From NCBI GenBank assembly GCA_002002485.1, contig MQVI01000005.1, positions 1 through 64,000 on the forward strand: 64,000 nt of DNA, in the 5' to 3' direction. Positions 42,762 through 52,164 of the stretch are shown here, piece after piece (positions within the stretch are counted from its first letter, which is position 1; the number at the start of each line of letters is the position of its first letter). Under the pieces are notes generated by a model. The model saw only the letters and a list, made by a program, of their open reading frames with translations. It did not search any database and was not told where the DNA came from. The stretch comes from Pasteurellaceae bacterium 15-036681 (GTDB lineage: Bacteria; Pseudomonadota; Gammaproteobacteria; Enterobacterales; Pasteurellaceae). The position numbers and the translations under genes are program-made.

Positions 42762-43712
42762 ATGAACCAAGATTTAGTTCAAGACACGCAAAAAGAGAAA
42801 AAAATTGCGTATAACTTTAATAAATTACAAAAACGCTTACGTCGCAATGTCGGTAATGCAATTGCAGATTTCAATATGATTGAAGATGGCGATAAAGTGA
42901 TGGTCTGTTTATCAGGCGGGAAAGACAGCTATACCTTATTAGATATTTTACTCAATTTAAAAATGAGTGCACCGATCCACTTTGATATAGTGGCGGTGAA
43001 TTTAGACCAAAAACAACCTGGCTTTCCAGAACATATTTTGCCTGAATATCTTGAGCGTATTGGGGTTGAATACAAAATTGTTGAAGAAAATACTTATGGA
43101 ATCGTAAAAGAGAAAATTCCTGAAGGTAAAACGACGTGCTCACTTTGCTCTCGTTTACGCCGTGGTATTTTATATCGCACTGCAACCGAGCTAGGTGCAA
43201 CCAAAATTGCCTTAGGTCATCACCGAGATGATATGCTTGAAACGCTCTTCTTAAATATGTTCTATGGCGGCAAAATGAAGAGTATGCCACCGAAGTTAAT
43301 TAGCGATGATGGCAAACAGATTGTGATTCGTCCGTTAGCTTATTGCAAAGAAAAAGATATTGAAAAATATTCAGTGGCAAAAGAGTTCCCAATTATTCCG
43401 TGTAATCTATGTGGTTCGCAGCCAAATTTACAACGCCAAGTAGTAAAAGAGATGTTACAAACGTGGGATCGCCAATACCCAGGCCGCATTGAAACCATGT
43501 TTAGCGCATTACAAAATATGGTACCAAGCCATTTATGTGATCCAAATCTATTTGATTTCAAAGGGATTAAACGTGGCGAAATTCTTGAGGGGGTAGAGGG
43601 AGATATTGCTTTTGATAAAGCAGATATTCCTGCTGTGCCAGTTGTGCAAGATGAAGATGATGCGCCAGATTATACTGGGAATGGTATGATTAATTTTAAA
43701 GCGGTCGAATAA
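42762..43712 (+). CDS. ttcA: tRNA-cytidine(32) 2-sulfurtransferase TtcA
   Basis: A 316-residue iron-sulfur tRNA thiolase that forms 2-thiocytidine at position 32. The PP-loop is [16 protein letters not shown]; the CxxC pairs CSLC and CNLC ligate the 4Fe-4S cluster. [30 protein letters not shown] is a family hallmark. AAAGG lies 6 bases before the ATG at 42762; a 24-codon upstream extension is rejected. The acidic C-terminal tail is variable in the family. Confidence 0.96.
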   Translation: MNQDLVQDTQKEKKIAYNFNKLQKRLRRNVGNAIADFNMIEDGDKVMVCLSGGKDSYTLLDILLNLKMSAPIHFDIVAVNLDQKQPGFPEHILPEYLERIGVEYKIVEENTYGIVKEKIPEGKTTCSLCSRLRRGILYRTATELGATKIALGHHRDDMLETLFLNMFYGGKMKSMPPKLISDDGKQIVIRPLAYCKEKDIEKYSVAKEFPIIPCNLCGSQPNLQRQVVKEMLQTWDRQYPGRIETMFSALQNMVPSHLCDPNLFDFKGIKRGEILEGVEGDIAFDKADIPAVPVVQDEDDAPDYTGNGMINFKAVE

Positions 43713-43792
43713 TTGTAAAATTTTGCAAAAAATCGTTTGCAATTCGATTTTTTCTAAGCTATATTTTCAAACATTCAATTTTGGAGCTAATT

Positions 43793-43840
43793 ATGAACTT
43801 TATCTCAAAAAACCACCATCATCACCATTTACCTGAATAA
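43793..43840 (+). CDS. hisL: histidine-type leader peptide (15 residues, five consecutive His)
   Basis: A small open frame with GGAG 6 bases before its ATG encodes MNFISKNHHHHHLPE. Codons 8-12 are all His (CAC, CAT, CAT, CAC, CAT). It is followed by a terminator with an alternative antiterminator pairing (43861-43952). This is the classic arrangement of a his-operon attenuator leader, in which ribosome stalling at His codons when His-tRNA is scarce favours readthrough. The gene it controls is not a biosynthetic operon but a transporter at 44008. The symbol is used by analogy. Confidence 0.88.
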   Translation: MNFISKNHHHHHLPE

Positions 43841-43861
43841 TCTTTCGGGCATTTGGCTTGT

Positions 43862-43952
43862 TCGGAAGACACTTCCGAGCGTGGCACATTGAGAGTAGCA
43901 TCCAAAACCATATTCTCCCCCTCGGAAGAGCGCTTTCGAGGGGGTTTCTTTT
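43862..43952 (+). promoter_or_regulatory. histidine transcription attenuator
   Basis: Early hairpin: TCGGAAG (43862-43868) pairs with CTTCCGA (43872-43878). Terminator: CCCCCTCG (43917-43924) pairs with CGAGGGGG (43937-43944), followed by TTTCTTTT. Alternative: CTTCCGAG (43872-43879) is perfectly complementary to CTCGGAAG (43921-43928), which lies in the terminator's left arm, so the early hairpin and this antiterminator exclude each other. This is the expected logic of His attenuation. Confidence 0.85.
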
Positions 43953-44007
43953 ATCTCTTGGAATTGAATTTGGTTTATTTTTCATTTATTAAAAGAGGAC
44001 AAACACA

Positions 44008-45393
44008 ATGTTATTTACAAACGAAGTGGTTATCTCAATTATTGTGTTACTTGCGCTGAGTCTTATGCGTATTAACGTGGTAATTGCGCTGATTATTGCA
44101 GCATTAACTTGCGGTATTCTAGGGCACACAGGTGTTAATGGTGCAACGATGGGCGATGCATTAACAACTACAGTGAAGACTTTCACCGACGGTTTAGGTG
44201 GTGGTGCATCAACAGCGATGAATTATGCAATCTTAGGTGCATTTGCGGTGGCATTATCAAAATCAGGTGTAACAGATTTACTGGCTTATAAAGTGATTCA
44301 TTCTTTTGGCAAGCGCCCTTCTGGTCGTTCCGTATTCTGGTTCAAATATATGGTGCTATTTACCTTAGTCGCATTTTCAATGTCATCACAAAACTTAATT
44401 CCGGTTCACATTGCGTTTATTCCAATTGTGGTTCCGCCATTATTAAGTGTGATGAACCAGCTTAAAATCGACCGCCGTGCAGTAGCTTGTGCATTAACTT
44501 TCGGTTTAACGGCAACTTATATGTTGATTCCAGCTGGTTTTGGTCAAATTTTTATCGAAAGTATTTTGGTTAAAAATATCAACAATGCAGGCGTAACCTA
44601 TAACTTATCTACAAATGTTGCAGAAGTGACAGCAGCAATGGCAATTCCTGTATCAGGTATGATTTTAGGCTTATTATTTGCACTATTCGTTTCTTACCGT
44701 AAGCCACGTTCTTATATTGAAGATCGTCCAGAGCCAACCGCTGATGATGTAGATGCACGTGTAGCCAGCATCAAACCATTGCACATTTGGGTGAGTATTG
44801 CCGCAATCTTAGCAACTTGCTTCGTACAGCTTTCGACAAATTCAACGGTATTAGGTGGTTTAGTTGGTTTAGTGATCTTCGCATTAGGTGGTGTATTCAA
44901 ACTTAAACAAACTAACGACATCTTCCAAGATGGTCTACGCTTAATGGCAATGATCGGTTTCGTAATGATTGCTGCGTCTGGTTTTGCAAGCGTAGTAAAC
45001 TCAACAGGCGGTGTGCCAGCGTTAGTTGATAGCTTAAATAGCTCAATTGGTGCAGATAACAAAGGATTAGCCGCAATGTTAATGTTATTAGTGGGCTTAT
45101 TCATTACAATGGGTATCGGTTCATCATTCTCGACAGTACCAATTATTGCATCAATTTATGTGCCATTATGTATCTCATTTGGTTTCTCACCATTGGCAAC
45201 TGTTGCGATCGTTGGTGTGGCAGCAGCGTTAGGTGATGCAGGATCTCCAGCGTCAGACTCGACATTAGGTCCAACATCGGGCTTAAATGCAGATGGTAAA
45301 CACGACCACATTTGGGACTCTGTTGTACCAACCTTCTTACACTATAATATTCCGTTATTAGTATTTGGTTGGATTGCAGCAATGGCTTTATAA
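44008..45393 (+). CDS. NhaC/YuiF-like ion-coupled transporter, probable histidine importer
   Basis: A 461-residue membrane protein with about eleven hydrophobic helices, related to the Na+/H+ antiporter (NhaC-type) family and to H. influenzae HI0325 and Bacillus YuiF. Conserved internal features include SMSSQNLIPVHIAFIPI, a repeat-like FITMGIGSSFSTVPIIASIYVPL and DAGSPASDSTLGPTSGLNADGKHDH. The upstream hisL-type attenuator makes histidine the likely substrate. I infer import rather than sodium/proton exchange, since the leader responds to His starvation. GAGGA precedes the ATG by 8 bases. A strong palindrome follows the stop. Confidence 0.8.
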   Translation: MLFTNEVVISIIVLLALSLMRINVVIALIIAALTCGILGHTGVNGATMGDALTTTVKTFTDGLGGGASTAMNYAILGAFAVALSKSGVTDLLAYKVIHSFGKRPSGRSVFWFKYMVLFTLVAFSMSSQNLIPVHIAFIPIVVPPLLSVMNQLKIDRRAVACALTFGLTATYMLIPAGFGQIFIESILVKNINNAGVTYNLSTNVAEVTAAMAIPVSGMILGLLFALFVSYRKPRSYIEDRPEPTADDVDARVASIKPLHIWVSIAAILATCFVQLSTNSTVLGGLVGLVIFALGGVFKLKQTNDIFQDGLRLMAMIGFVMIAASGFASVVNSTGGVPALVDSLNSSIGADNKGLAAMLMLLVGLFITMGIGSSFSTVPIIASIYVPLCISFGFSPLATVAIVGVAAALGDAGSPASDSTLGPTSGLNADGKHDHIWDSVVPTFLHYNIPLLVFGWIAAMAL

Positions 45394-45406
45394 TGCAAAG
45401 GTTTTG

Positions 45407-45480
45407 ACCACGGAACGGTAGGGGCGGATAATATCCGCCCAATGGGGCAGATATCATCTGCCCCTACGTGTTTTCGTGGT
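45407..45480. repeat. composite palindrome of the GTAGGGGC type, before xthA
   Basis: The core 45418-45467 starts GTAGGGGC and ends GCCCCTAC. It holds two hairpins: GGGCGGAT/ATCCGCCC (45422-45440) and GGGGCAGAT/ATCTGCCCC (45444-45464). Flanks ACCACG (45407-45412) and CGTGGT (45475-45480) can also pair. It probably ends transcription of the transporter gene, although the T-run is imperfect. Confidence 0.7.
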
Positions 45481-45506
45481 TTCGTTTTTCTATAAGGATT
45501 GCAAAA

Positions 45507-46310
45507 ATGAAATTTATCTCTTTTAATATTAATGGCTTACGCGCTCGTCCTCACCAGCTTGAAGCATTAATTGAAAAACATCAACCTGATGTTATTGGTT
45601 TACAAGAAATCAAAGTTTCTGATGAAGATTTTCCACACGATCTTGTAAGTCATTTAGGCTATCACGTATTTCATCATGGCCAAAAAGGGCATTATGGCGT
45701 GGCTTTATTAACTAAGCAAAAACCGCTTGCAGTGCGTAAAGGTTTCCCAACAGATGATGCAGATGCGCAAAAACGTATGATCATGGCAGATTTAGAAACC
45801 CCATTTGGTATTTTAACGGTGTTAAATGGCTATTTCCCTCAGGGTGAAAATCGTAGTCATGAAACAAAATTCCCCGCAAAAGAGAAGTTCTATGCAGATC
45901 TTCAAAACTATTTAGAAACAGAATTAAAACCTGAAAATCCAATTGTGATTATGGGCGATATGAATATCAGCCCAACGGATTTAGATATCGGTATTGGCGA
46001 GCCAAACCGTAAACGTTGGTTACGTGATGGTAAATGTTCATTCTTACCAGAAGAAAGAGAGTGGTTAGATCGTTTATATGATTACGGTTTATCAGATACT
46101 TTCCGCCGAATGAATCCAGAGGCTGCGGATAAATTCTCGTGGTTTGACTACCGTTCAAAAGGTTTTGATGATAACCGTGGTCTGCGTATTGACTTAGTAT
46201 TAGCAACAAAAGTACTTGCTGAACGTTGTGTAGAAACTGGGATTGATTTAGAAATCCGCGCAATGGAAAAACCATCCGATCACGCACCTGTTTGGGCCGT
46301 GTTTGAGTAA
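45507..46310 (+). CDS. xthA: exodeoxyribonuclease III
   Basis: A 267-residue AP endonuclease of the ExoIII family. [43 protein letters not shown] carries the metal-binding Glu; [17 protein letters not shown] the catalytic Asp-Asn; and [13 protein letters not shown] the catalytic Asp-His. It repairs abasic sites and trims 3' blocking groups. AAGGA is 8 bases before the ATG at 45507. A USS core is embedded near 45721. Confidence 0.95.
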   Translation: MKFISFNINGLRARPHQLEALIEKHQPDVIGLQEIKVSDEDFPHDLVSHLGYHVFHHGQKGHYGVALLTKQKPLAVRKGFPTDDADAQKRMIMADLETPFGILTVLNGYFPQGENRSHETKFPAKEKFYADLQNYLETELKPENPIVIMGDMNISPTDLDIGIGEPNRKRWLRDGKCSFLPEEREWLDRLYDYGLSDTFRRMNPEAADKFSWFDYRSKGFDDNRGLRIDLVLATKVLAERCVETGIDLEIRAMEKPSDHAPVWAVFE

Positions 46311-46318
46311 GAAAATGA

Positions 46319-46346
46319 AAGGTGCGTAAAGACGCACCTTATTTTT
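46319..46346. terminator. terminator between xthA and pyrD
   Basis: Arms AAGGTGCGT and ACGCACCTT around AAAG lie between convergent genes; on the plus strand ATTTTT follows. Confidence 0.82.
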
Positions 46347-46354
46347 ATATTTGT

Positions 46355-47359
46355 TTAAGTGACCACAATTTTCTTGGCTAAATCCCTAATTAATTTAGGT
46401 CCTTGATATACCATGGCTGAATACACCTGCAATAAACTTGCGCCAGCATCAATTTTTTCCTGCCCACTTTCAACAGAATGAACACCTCCGCTACCAATAA
46501 TCGGTATCTGTCCTTTTAATTCTCCTGATAATTGGCGGATCAATTGGGTACTTAATTGATTTAACGGCTTACCACTTAATCCTCCTTGTTGCTCTGAATG
46601 AATTAACCCCGCAACCGGCTCTCTCGAAAGAGTTGTATTGCCAGCAATAACTCCATCAACATTATGGCGAATTAAGCTATCTGCAACGGAGGCAATTTCT
46701 GCATGGCTCAAATCGGGTGCAATTTTTAATACAAGCGGTCGGTAATGGCCAAATTTTTGCGAGAGCTGTGTTTGTTCAGCTTTCAATGCTTTTAGTAATT
46801 CATCAAGTGCTTCGCCGTATTGGAGTGAGCGCAAATTTTTGGTATTGGGAGAGGAGATATTGACGGTAATATAACTTGCATATTGATAGACTTTTCGCAG
46901 ACAAATAAGATAGTCATCAAGGCTATTTTCAATGGGCGTTATAGCATTTTTGCCAATATTGATCCCCAATACGCCATCGTATTTAGCATGCTTAACATTC
47001 TCAACCAACACATCAACCCCGAGATTATTAAAACCATTACGGTTGATAATGCCTTCAGCTTCTAATAGCCGAAATTGACGAGGACGAGGATTACCATCTT
47101 GTGCAACTGGTGTAACAGTCCCTACTTCAATAAATCCAAAACCAAGTTTTGCAAAGCCGTCAATTGCTTCCCCATTTTTATCTGCGCCAGCCGCAAGGCC
47201 AATCGGGTTTTGGAATTTTAATCCCATTACTTCAACAGGATTATAAATTTGACCAAGGGAAAGGGGAGTGTATCCTAAATATTTTAGGGCGTTGATTGAG
47301 AATTCGTGAGCTTGTTCAGCATCAAGTGAAAAGAGGAATTTACGGATGAGTGAATACAT
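46355..47359 (-). CDS. pyrD: quinone-dependent dihydroorotate dehydrogenase (class 2)
   Basis: A 334-residue membrane-associated flavoprotein that oxidises dihydroorotate with ubiquinone. The N-terminal helix pair [29 protein letters not shown] binds the membrane. FMN-binding [34 protein letters not shown] and the catalytic Ser region [16 protein letters not shown] (Ser, as in class 2) are present. I chose the ATG at 47359; a longer frame would extend into the MITE-like element. A USS core is inside the gene near 46733. Confidence 0.95.
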   Translation of the reverse strand: MYSLIRKFLFSLDAEQAHEFSINALKYLGYTPLSLGQIYNPVEVMGLKFQNPIGLAAGADKNGEAIDGFAKLGFGFIEVGTVTPVAQDGNPRPRQFRLLEAEGIINRNGFNNLGVDVLVENVKHAKYDGVLGINIGKNAITPIENSLDDYLICLRKVYQYASYITVNISSPNTKNLRSLQYGEALDELLKALKAEQTQLSQKFGHYRPLVLKIAPDLSHAEIASVADSLIRHNVDGVIAGNTTLSREPVAGLIHSEQQGGLSGKPLNQLSTQLIRQLSGELKGQIPIIGSGGVHSVESGQEKIDAGASLLQVYSAMVYQGPKLIRDLAKKIVVT

Positions 47360-47408
47360 ATCTTTTAAACAATGTACGGTGCGTTTACACGCACCAGATC
47401 TTAGCGGT

Positions 47409-47643
47409 ATTATGTAGTAGTTGCACAAACTTTATTTACACCCTCTCCCTCTGGGAGAGGGACAGACTGAAGGTGCGTTCAGCACCGTAGGTCAGGGAGA
47501 GGGTAATGTGCAGAATATTTATAAAATATCACCGCTTGTTGCCCTCTCTCTGCCAAAATTGCTGAACGCAATTTTTGCGGTCTCTCTCCCAAAGGGAGAG
47601 AGTGATGAATTCAAATATTTGATTTGTGCAAGTGCTACATAAT
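47409..47643 (-). mobile_element. MITE-like element, copy 2 (235 bp)
   Basis: Same element as at 18087-18318 but inverted. Ends: ATTATGTAGTAGTTGCACAA at the left and, read inward from the right, ATTATGTAGCACTTGCACAA. These ends are a better inverted repeat than in copy 1. The hairpin set is the same; an uptake-signal core (near 47531) lies in the middle part that differs most from copy 1. It sits between the pyrD start and the prs terminator, so any pyrD promoter must lie in or very near it. Confidence 0.8.
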
Positions 47644-47660
47644 TTCGGATTTTAGATAAC

Positions 47661-47687
47661 AAAAAGCCCGAATAACTCGGGCTTTTT
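47661..47687. terminator. terminator after prs
   Basis: Perfect arms AAAAAGCCCGA and TCGGGCTTTTT around ATAAC make a strong intrinsic terminator for prs on the minus strand; it would also work on the plus strand. Confidence 0.88.
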
Positions 47688-47695
47688 AGCGTTGA

Positions 47696-48646
47696 TTAGT
47701 GACTGAACATCGCAGAGATTGACTCTTCATTGCTGATACGTCGAATTGCTTCAGCTAACATACCAGAAAGGGTCAATACGCGAACTTTATTCAATGCACG
47801 AATTTCTGCTGAAAGAGGAATCGTATCTGTTACGATCACTTCATCTAACGCATCATTTGCCAAGTTCTTCGCCGCTGTACCAGAGAATACCGCGTGAGTT
47901 GCATAAGCAAATACACGACGTGCACCGCGCTCTTTTAATGCTTCCGCGGCTTTCACTAACGTACCGCCCGTATCGATCATATCATCAACTAAGATACAAT
48001 CACGACCAGCTACATCACCAATGATGTGCATTACCTGTGCCACGTTCGCTTTTGGACGACGTTTATCAATAATTGCCATATCAGCATCATTTAATAATTT
48101 CGCGATTGCACGCGCACGTACAACACCACCAATATCTGGTGAAACTACGATTGGGTTTACTAAGTCAGTTTTCTTCAAGATATCATCTAATAACACTGGC
48201 GAACCAAATACGTTATCTACAGGCACATCGAAGAACCCTTGGATTTGTTCAGCGTGAAGGTCGCAAGTTAATACTCGGTCAACACCTACACTTGAAAGGA
48301 AGTCCGCTACAACTTTTGCAGTGATTGGTACACGAGCAGAACGAACACGACGATCCTGACGAGCATAACCAAAATATGGGATTACCGCGGTAATACGACC
48401 TGCAGATGCACGACGAAGTGCATCGACCATAACGATTAACTCCATTAAGTTGTCGTTAGTGGGTGCGCAAGTTGATTGCACGATAAAAATATCTCCGCCA
48501 CGTACGTTTTCGTTGATTTGTACTTGAATCTCACCGTCACTGAAACGACCTACTGTTGCGTCACCAAGTGAAATATACAGACGTTCAGCAATTCGTTTTG
48601 CTAATTCCGGAGTCGCATTTCCTGCGAAGAGTTTAATATCAGGCAT
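47696..48646 (-). CDS. prs: ribose-phosphate pyrophosphokinase
   Basis: A 316-residue PRPP synthetase. [38 protein letters not shown], the [12 protein letters not shown] loop and the PRPP-binding [21 protein letters not shown] are all clear. It makes PRPP for nucleotides, histidine and tryptophan. The lolB-ispE-prs order on the minus strand is the conserved gamma-proteobacterial arrangement. The start at 48646 corresponds to the family N-terminus; a 31-codon upstream extension overlaps ispE and is rejected. Confidence 0.97.
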   Translation of the reverse strand: MPDIKLFAGNATPELAKRIAERLYISLGDATVGRFSDGEIQVQINENVRGGDIFIVQSTCAPTNDNLMELIVMVDALRRASAGRITAVIPYFGYARQDRRVRSARVPITAKVVADFLSSVGVDRVLTCDLHAEQIQGFFDVPVDNVFGSPVLLDDILKKTDLVNPIVVSPDIGGVVRARAIAKLLNDADMAIIDKRRPKANVAQVMHIIGDVAGRDCILVDDMIDTGGTLVKAAEALKERGARRVFAYATHAVFSGTAAKNLANDALDEVIVTDTIPLSAEIRALNKVRVLTLSGMLAEAIRRISNEESISAMFSH

Positions 48647-48659
48647 TGTTAGGGAACCT

Positions 48660-49514
48660 CTAGCTAGATTGGGAAAATAGATTGAGTTGTTGATGTAAAG
48701 GTGAAATATTCTGTCCTTGAGCGACAAAGCCCTGTACATTGTCAGGCTTCAGAGTAAATACTTTACGCGCTTCATCTTCACTATCAAATTCGGCAAATAC
48801 ACAAGCACCAGTGCCAGTTAACCGAGACGGTGCGTATTGTACCAACCAAGCGAGTAGATCTTCAACCTCTGAATACAATTCTCTGACAATTTTTTCGCAA
48901 TCGTTTCCCCATGTGCTGTTCATTAACTCAGCAATATCTCGTTTTGGGGTATTGCGAGGTAGATTGGGATGCTGAAAAATTGATGCCGTTGAAATTGAAA
49001 CGTCTGGTTTAAGAATGACATACCATTTTTCTTGTGGTTGGCAAGCTATTAATTTTTCACCTACACCTTCAGCAAATGCTGCAAAGCCTCGTACAAAAAT
49101 AGGTACATCAGCCCCTAGGCTGAGTCCCATCTCAGCCAGTTGCTCTAAAGATAACCCTGTTTGCCAAAGGTGATTAAGTGCCACCAATACAGTTGCTGCA
49201 TTTGATGAGCCACCTCCAACGCCACCGCCCATGGGTAAGCGTTTTGTTACTGCGATTTTTGCCCCTTGATTACAAGCGGTCTTATTCTGTAAAAGTTTTG
49301 CAGCGCGGTAAATCAGGTTCTGCTCAACTGCAACTCCTTCAATTTGATTAAGTAGCTCAATAGAGGAATTTTCTGTGATCTCAATTTCAATCTCATCACC
49401 AAAATCCAAAAATTGAAAAAGAGTTTGCAATTCGTGGTAGCCATCAGCCCGCTTGCCAGTGATGTATAAAAATAAATTCAGCTTAGCGGGGCTAGGAAAG
49501 GTTAGTTTTGCCAT
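48660..49514 (-). CDS. ispE: 4-diphosphocytidyl-2-C-methyl-D-erythritol kinase
   Basis: A 284-residue GHMP kinase of the MEP isoprenoid pathway. [37 protein letters not shown] is the N-terminal motif, the ATP-binding glycine loop is [22 protein letters not shown], and [14 protein letters not shown]-like sequence ([14 protein letters not shown]) is the late motif. It lies between lolB and prs. A USS core is near 49273. ispA (58200) acts later in the same pathway. Confidence 0.96.
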   Translation of the reverse strand: MAKLTFPSPAKLNLFLYITGKRADGYHELQTLFQFLDFGDEIEIEITENSSIELLNQIEGVAVEQNLIYRAAKLLQNKTACNQGAKIAVTKRLPMGGGVGGGSSNAATVLVALNHLWQTGLSLEQLAEMGLSLGADVPIFVRGFAAFAEGVGEKLIACQPQEKWYVILKPDVSISTASIFQHPNLPRNTPKRDIAELMNSTWGNDCEKIVRELYSEVEDLLAWLVQYAPSRLTGTGACVFAEFDSEDEARKVFTLKPDNVQGFVAQGQNISPLHQQLNLFSQSS

Positions 49515-49525
49515 TTTACGCCTTA

Positions 49526-50158
49526 TTAATAAGTCCAGTTATCAATACGAATTTTTAAAGTTTGATCGCCATTTTCAAGTACAATTAACTTCGGTAAATT
49601 TGGCTGACGATCTTCATGATATTGAACAAAACTTGCTTTCCAAACGGTGCCATTCACAGGATAATCAAATTGCGCTAATTGGCGTTTTTCATTCACAATA
49701 TAGTTCGAACCTTTTTCTGGCTGACCTTTTACCCAATATGCGAATTGATCAATTGGGAAAGATACCCCAATAATCTCTTTCATCAATGCACCAACATCGG
49801 CCTCTGTACGAGAACGTCCTTCGCTGTCAGAAATTGTCATGCCGTAGGCATTACGTTGTAATTTTAATGATTTGCTCGAAAGGTTAGACGACATAGTTAA
49901 GCCAAAATTAGTCGGCGTTTTATATTGCCAATCGAAGTGAGAAGAAAAACGCTCCTCTGGTGAAATATAGCCAAATTGACCTTTTGCAGCGTAAGCGCTG
50001 ATTTTTTGTAATTGCGCCAAATGTTGTTGCCATTGAGGATCATTATGTGGAATTTCAACTGCTGGCTTTTCCACTTCGCTTGGGGCGTTATAAATAGAGT
50101 TACAGCCTGTAAGTACAAGCATTGCAGTTAGGGAAAGTAATTTAATGAGTTTTTTCAT
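49526..50158 (-). CDS. lolB: outer-membrane lipoprotein receptor LolB
   Basis: A 210-residue lipoprotein. The signal peptide [19 protein letters not shown] has a lipobox with Cys at about residue 19. The mature part is LolB-like, with [51 protein letters not shown] and DWTY-like ending. It takes lipoproteins from LolA and inserts them in the outer membrane. It starts the lolB-ispE-prs group. Confidence 0.93.
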   Translation of the reverse strand: MKKLIKLLSLTAMLVLTGCNSIYNAPSEVEKPAVEIPHNDPQWQQHLAQLQKISAYAAKGQFGYISPEERFSSHFDWQYKTPTNFGLTMSSNLSSKSLKLQRNAYGMTISDSEGRSRTEADVGALMKEIIGVSFPIDQFAYWVKGQPEKGSNYIVNEKRQLAQFDYPVNGTVWKASFVQYHEDRQPNLPKLIVLENGDQTLKIRIDNWTY

Positions 50159-50472
50159 AAGTAATTTAAGTATAAAAATAAGCAGAGTTAAGCCCTGCTT
50201 TTACAAAACAATCATTGGCAGTGTATAGTATATACCCTAATTATTATATGTTGGTTATTCAACATAAAACAACGATTATTTAAGAAAGGCTATATCTTAC
50301 AATGTGGGCTTTTTCTCATGGTAGTATGGTTAGTCAATTTGTTAAAAGCTTTTTTGACAAACAGTATAAATAGGTTCCAGCCAAAACTAAAAGGACTGAG
50401 TCCGATGTAATATCGAAATCAGCCCTTAAATAACGATCTAACTTTAATATATTAAATGCGTTTTTCTTTTAA
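50159..50472. other. sspB-lolB gap
   Basis: This 314-base gap holds the sspB terminator (50391-50427) and AT-rich sequence that must include the lolB promoter. A weak hairpin AAGCAG/CTGCTT lies near 50180-50202. I see no open frame or known RNA in it. Confidence 0.6.
50391..50427 (-). terminator. intrinsic terminator after sspB
   Basis: A 16-pair stem with one mismatch: on the minus strand AAGGGCTGATTTCGAT pairs with ATCGGACTCAGTCCTT around ATTAC, then TTTTAGTTTT. Confidence 0.8.
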
Positions 50473-50886
50473 CTATTTAACCAATTTTAAATGACTTACT
50501 TTTTTCTTAACTGATTTTTTAGGCAACTCTGATTGAGATTCCTCTGCTCTTGAAATATAAGCCTCAGCGAAGTAATATTCTTCCTCTTGGAACATCACTC
50601 CATCTCCAGTCTCTTGAGCATAAATAGCTTCTATTGCACCAAACGGAATATATATCTCTCGTGGAATCCCCTGAAAGCGGGCACCAAAACTGATAACCTC
50701 ATCAGTTACTACATACTGCCCAATAGAACGTGGCGCAATATTTAGGATAATTTTACCGTCTCTTACAAATTCTATGGGGACATCTACATTGGGATATTCC
50801 GCATCGACTAAAAGATAAGGTGTATTATCGTTATCTAAAATCCAATTGTAATAGGCATGATAAAGATAGGGACGTAATGGTTTCAT
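50473..50886 (-). CDS. sspB: stringent starvation protein B, ClpXP adaptor
   Basis: A 137-residue SspB. The substrate-binding domain begins PLRPYLYHAYYNWILDNDNTPYLLVDAEYPNVDVP and contains ISFGARFQGIPREIYIPFGAIEAIYAQETGDGVMF. A Ser/Lys-rich linker leads to the C-terminal LKLVK, which matches the short ClpX-binding tail (LRVVK in E. coli). It delivers ssrA-tagged proteins to ClpXP. Its start overlaps the sspA stop by one base. Confidence 0.95.
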   Translation of the reverse strand: MKPLRPYLYHAYYNWILDNDNTPYLLVDAEYPNVDVPIEFVRDGKIILNIAPRSIGQYVVTDEVISFGARFQGIPREIYIPFGAIEAIYAQETGDGVMFQEEEYYFAEAYISRAEESQSELPKKSVKKKVSHLKLVK

Positions 50887-51527
50887 TAATCTTTGTCATC
50901 CATCAGATTTTTAGGTGCACTACCACCAACAGATTGAACAAAGCTATCACGTTTAAATACTCGTGTCATATAAGCTTTAACAGCTTTACTTCCTGCACCA
51001 GTAAATTCAACACCTAAATTATTTAAGCGCCATAATAAAGGTGCAACATAGCAGTCTACTAAGCTAAAATCTTCACTTAGAAAATAATCAGCATCAGCAA
51101 AAACAGGACCTAATGCTAAAATTTCTTCACGTAATTGATTTAATGCTTTCTTCGCCTCATCAGTGGTTGGATCACGATCGATTAGGTCAATTAACGTATA
51201 CCAGTCTTGTTCAATACGCTGCATATTTAAACGACATTGTGCACGTAATACAGGATAAACCGGCATTAAAGGGGGGTGAGGAAAACGCTCATCAAGATAC
51301 TCCATAATAATACGAGCATTCGATAGAATTAAATCTCTGTCAACCAATGTTGGAACAGTACCTCGTGGATTTACTTCCATTAAGTCCTCAGAAATAGTGC
51401 CTGGCACGATATTTTCAATCTCATAAGCAACACCTTTTTCTGCTAATACAATACGCACTTGATGGCTATAAATATCGTTTTTTTCTGAAAAAAGCGTAGG
51501 TACAGAACGTTTATTTGCACTCGTCAT
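50886..51527 (-). CDS. sspA: stringent starvation protein A
   Basis: A 213-residue GST-fold protein that binds RNA polymerase and supports stress survival. MTSANKRSVPTLFSEKNDIYSHQVRIVLAEKGV begins the thioredoxin-like half. The surface pocket residues PHPP in DERFPHPPLMPVYPVLRAQCRL, needed for activity in E. coli, are conserved. The helical half ends in a basic tail. The start at 51527 matches the family; a 41-codon extension upstream is rejected. sspB follows with overlap. Confidence 0.94.
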   Translation of the reverse strand: MTSANKRSVPTLFSEKNDIYSHQVRIVLAEKGVAYEIENIVPGTISEDLMEVNPRGTVPTLVDRDLILSNARIIMEYLDERFPHPPLMPVYPVLRAQCRLNMQRIEQDWYTLIDLIDRDPTTDEAKKALNQLREEILALGPVFADADYFLSEDFSLVDCYVAPLLWRLNNLGVEFTGAGSKAVKAYMTRVFKRDSFVQSVGGSAPKNLMDDKD

Positions 51528-51757
51528 TTGTTTCTTTTGCTCCCAAAAGTTAAATCCTAGAAATAATCTTAGAATTTTAGCATATTTTATCCATCTTGTA
51601 GTAGATTTATTTTGATTGTAAAATTCTGATGTCAGTCTTTTCAGTTTCAAATTGATGATTTAAAACAAGAACTTTAGAAAAATTGCATAAAACTTTTGAC
51701 GATTTGTTCTAAACAGTCTAGCATTCATATTATTTTTACACATAAGAGGAAATTTCA

Positions 51758-52096
51758 ATGGAGCCAGTAAATAAACAATCATTCCAAGATATGTTGGATT
51801 ATGTACATCTTTACCGTTTAAAAAATAAGTTGCTACGTGAGACAGCAGATAACGATAGAAAAATTCGCGATAACCAAAAACGTGTTTTATTACTCGATAA
51901 TTTAACTCAATATATTAATGATTCAATGACAGTGCAAGAAATCAAAGCAATTATTGGTAATATGCGTGATGACTATGAGAATCGTGTAGATGATTATATG
52001 ATTCGCAATGCTGATTTATCGAAAGAGCGTCGCGAGATTCGTCGCAAGATGGCCGAACACGCGCATGCAGGTAAGAAAACAGCATCTGCGAAATAA
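51758..52096 (+). CDS. tmaR: PTS regulator TmaR (DUF496, YeeX)
   Basis: A 112-residue, almost wholly helical protein of the DUF496 family. [46 protein letters not shown] and the [26 protein letters not shown] coiled coil match E. coli YeeX, now called TmaR. In E. coli it localises at the pole and controls enzyme I of the PTS. AGAGGA precedes the ATG. It is alone, with a palindrome 9 bases after the stop. Confidence 0.92.
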   Translation: MEPVNKQSFQDMLDYVHLYRLKNKLLRETADNDRKIRDNQKRVLLLDNLTQYINDSMTVQEIKAIIGNMRDDYENRVDDYMIRNADLSKERREIRRKMAEHAHAGKKTASAK

Positions 52097-52105
52097 CTGA
52101 TGATA

Positions 52106-52138
52106 TTAGGGCTAATTTATATCGTAAATTAGCCCTAA
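52106..52138. terminator. hairpin after tmaR
   Basis: Perfect 14-base arms TTAGGGCTAATTTA and TAAATTAGCCCTAA around TATCG lie between convergent tmaR and tyrP. The T-run is poor on both strands. Confidence 0.55.
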
Positions 52139-52164
52139 CTATTCAATGCCCTATTAGTTTTTCA

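Noticed and set aside
50220-50260. Promoter for lolB at TATACT near 50227
   Set aside because: No acceptable -35 at a normal distance on the minus strand.
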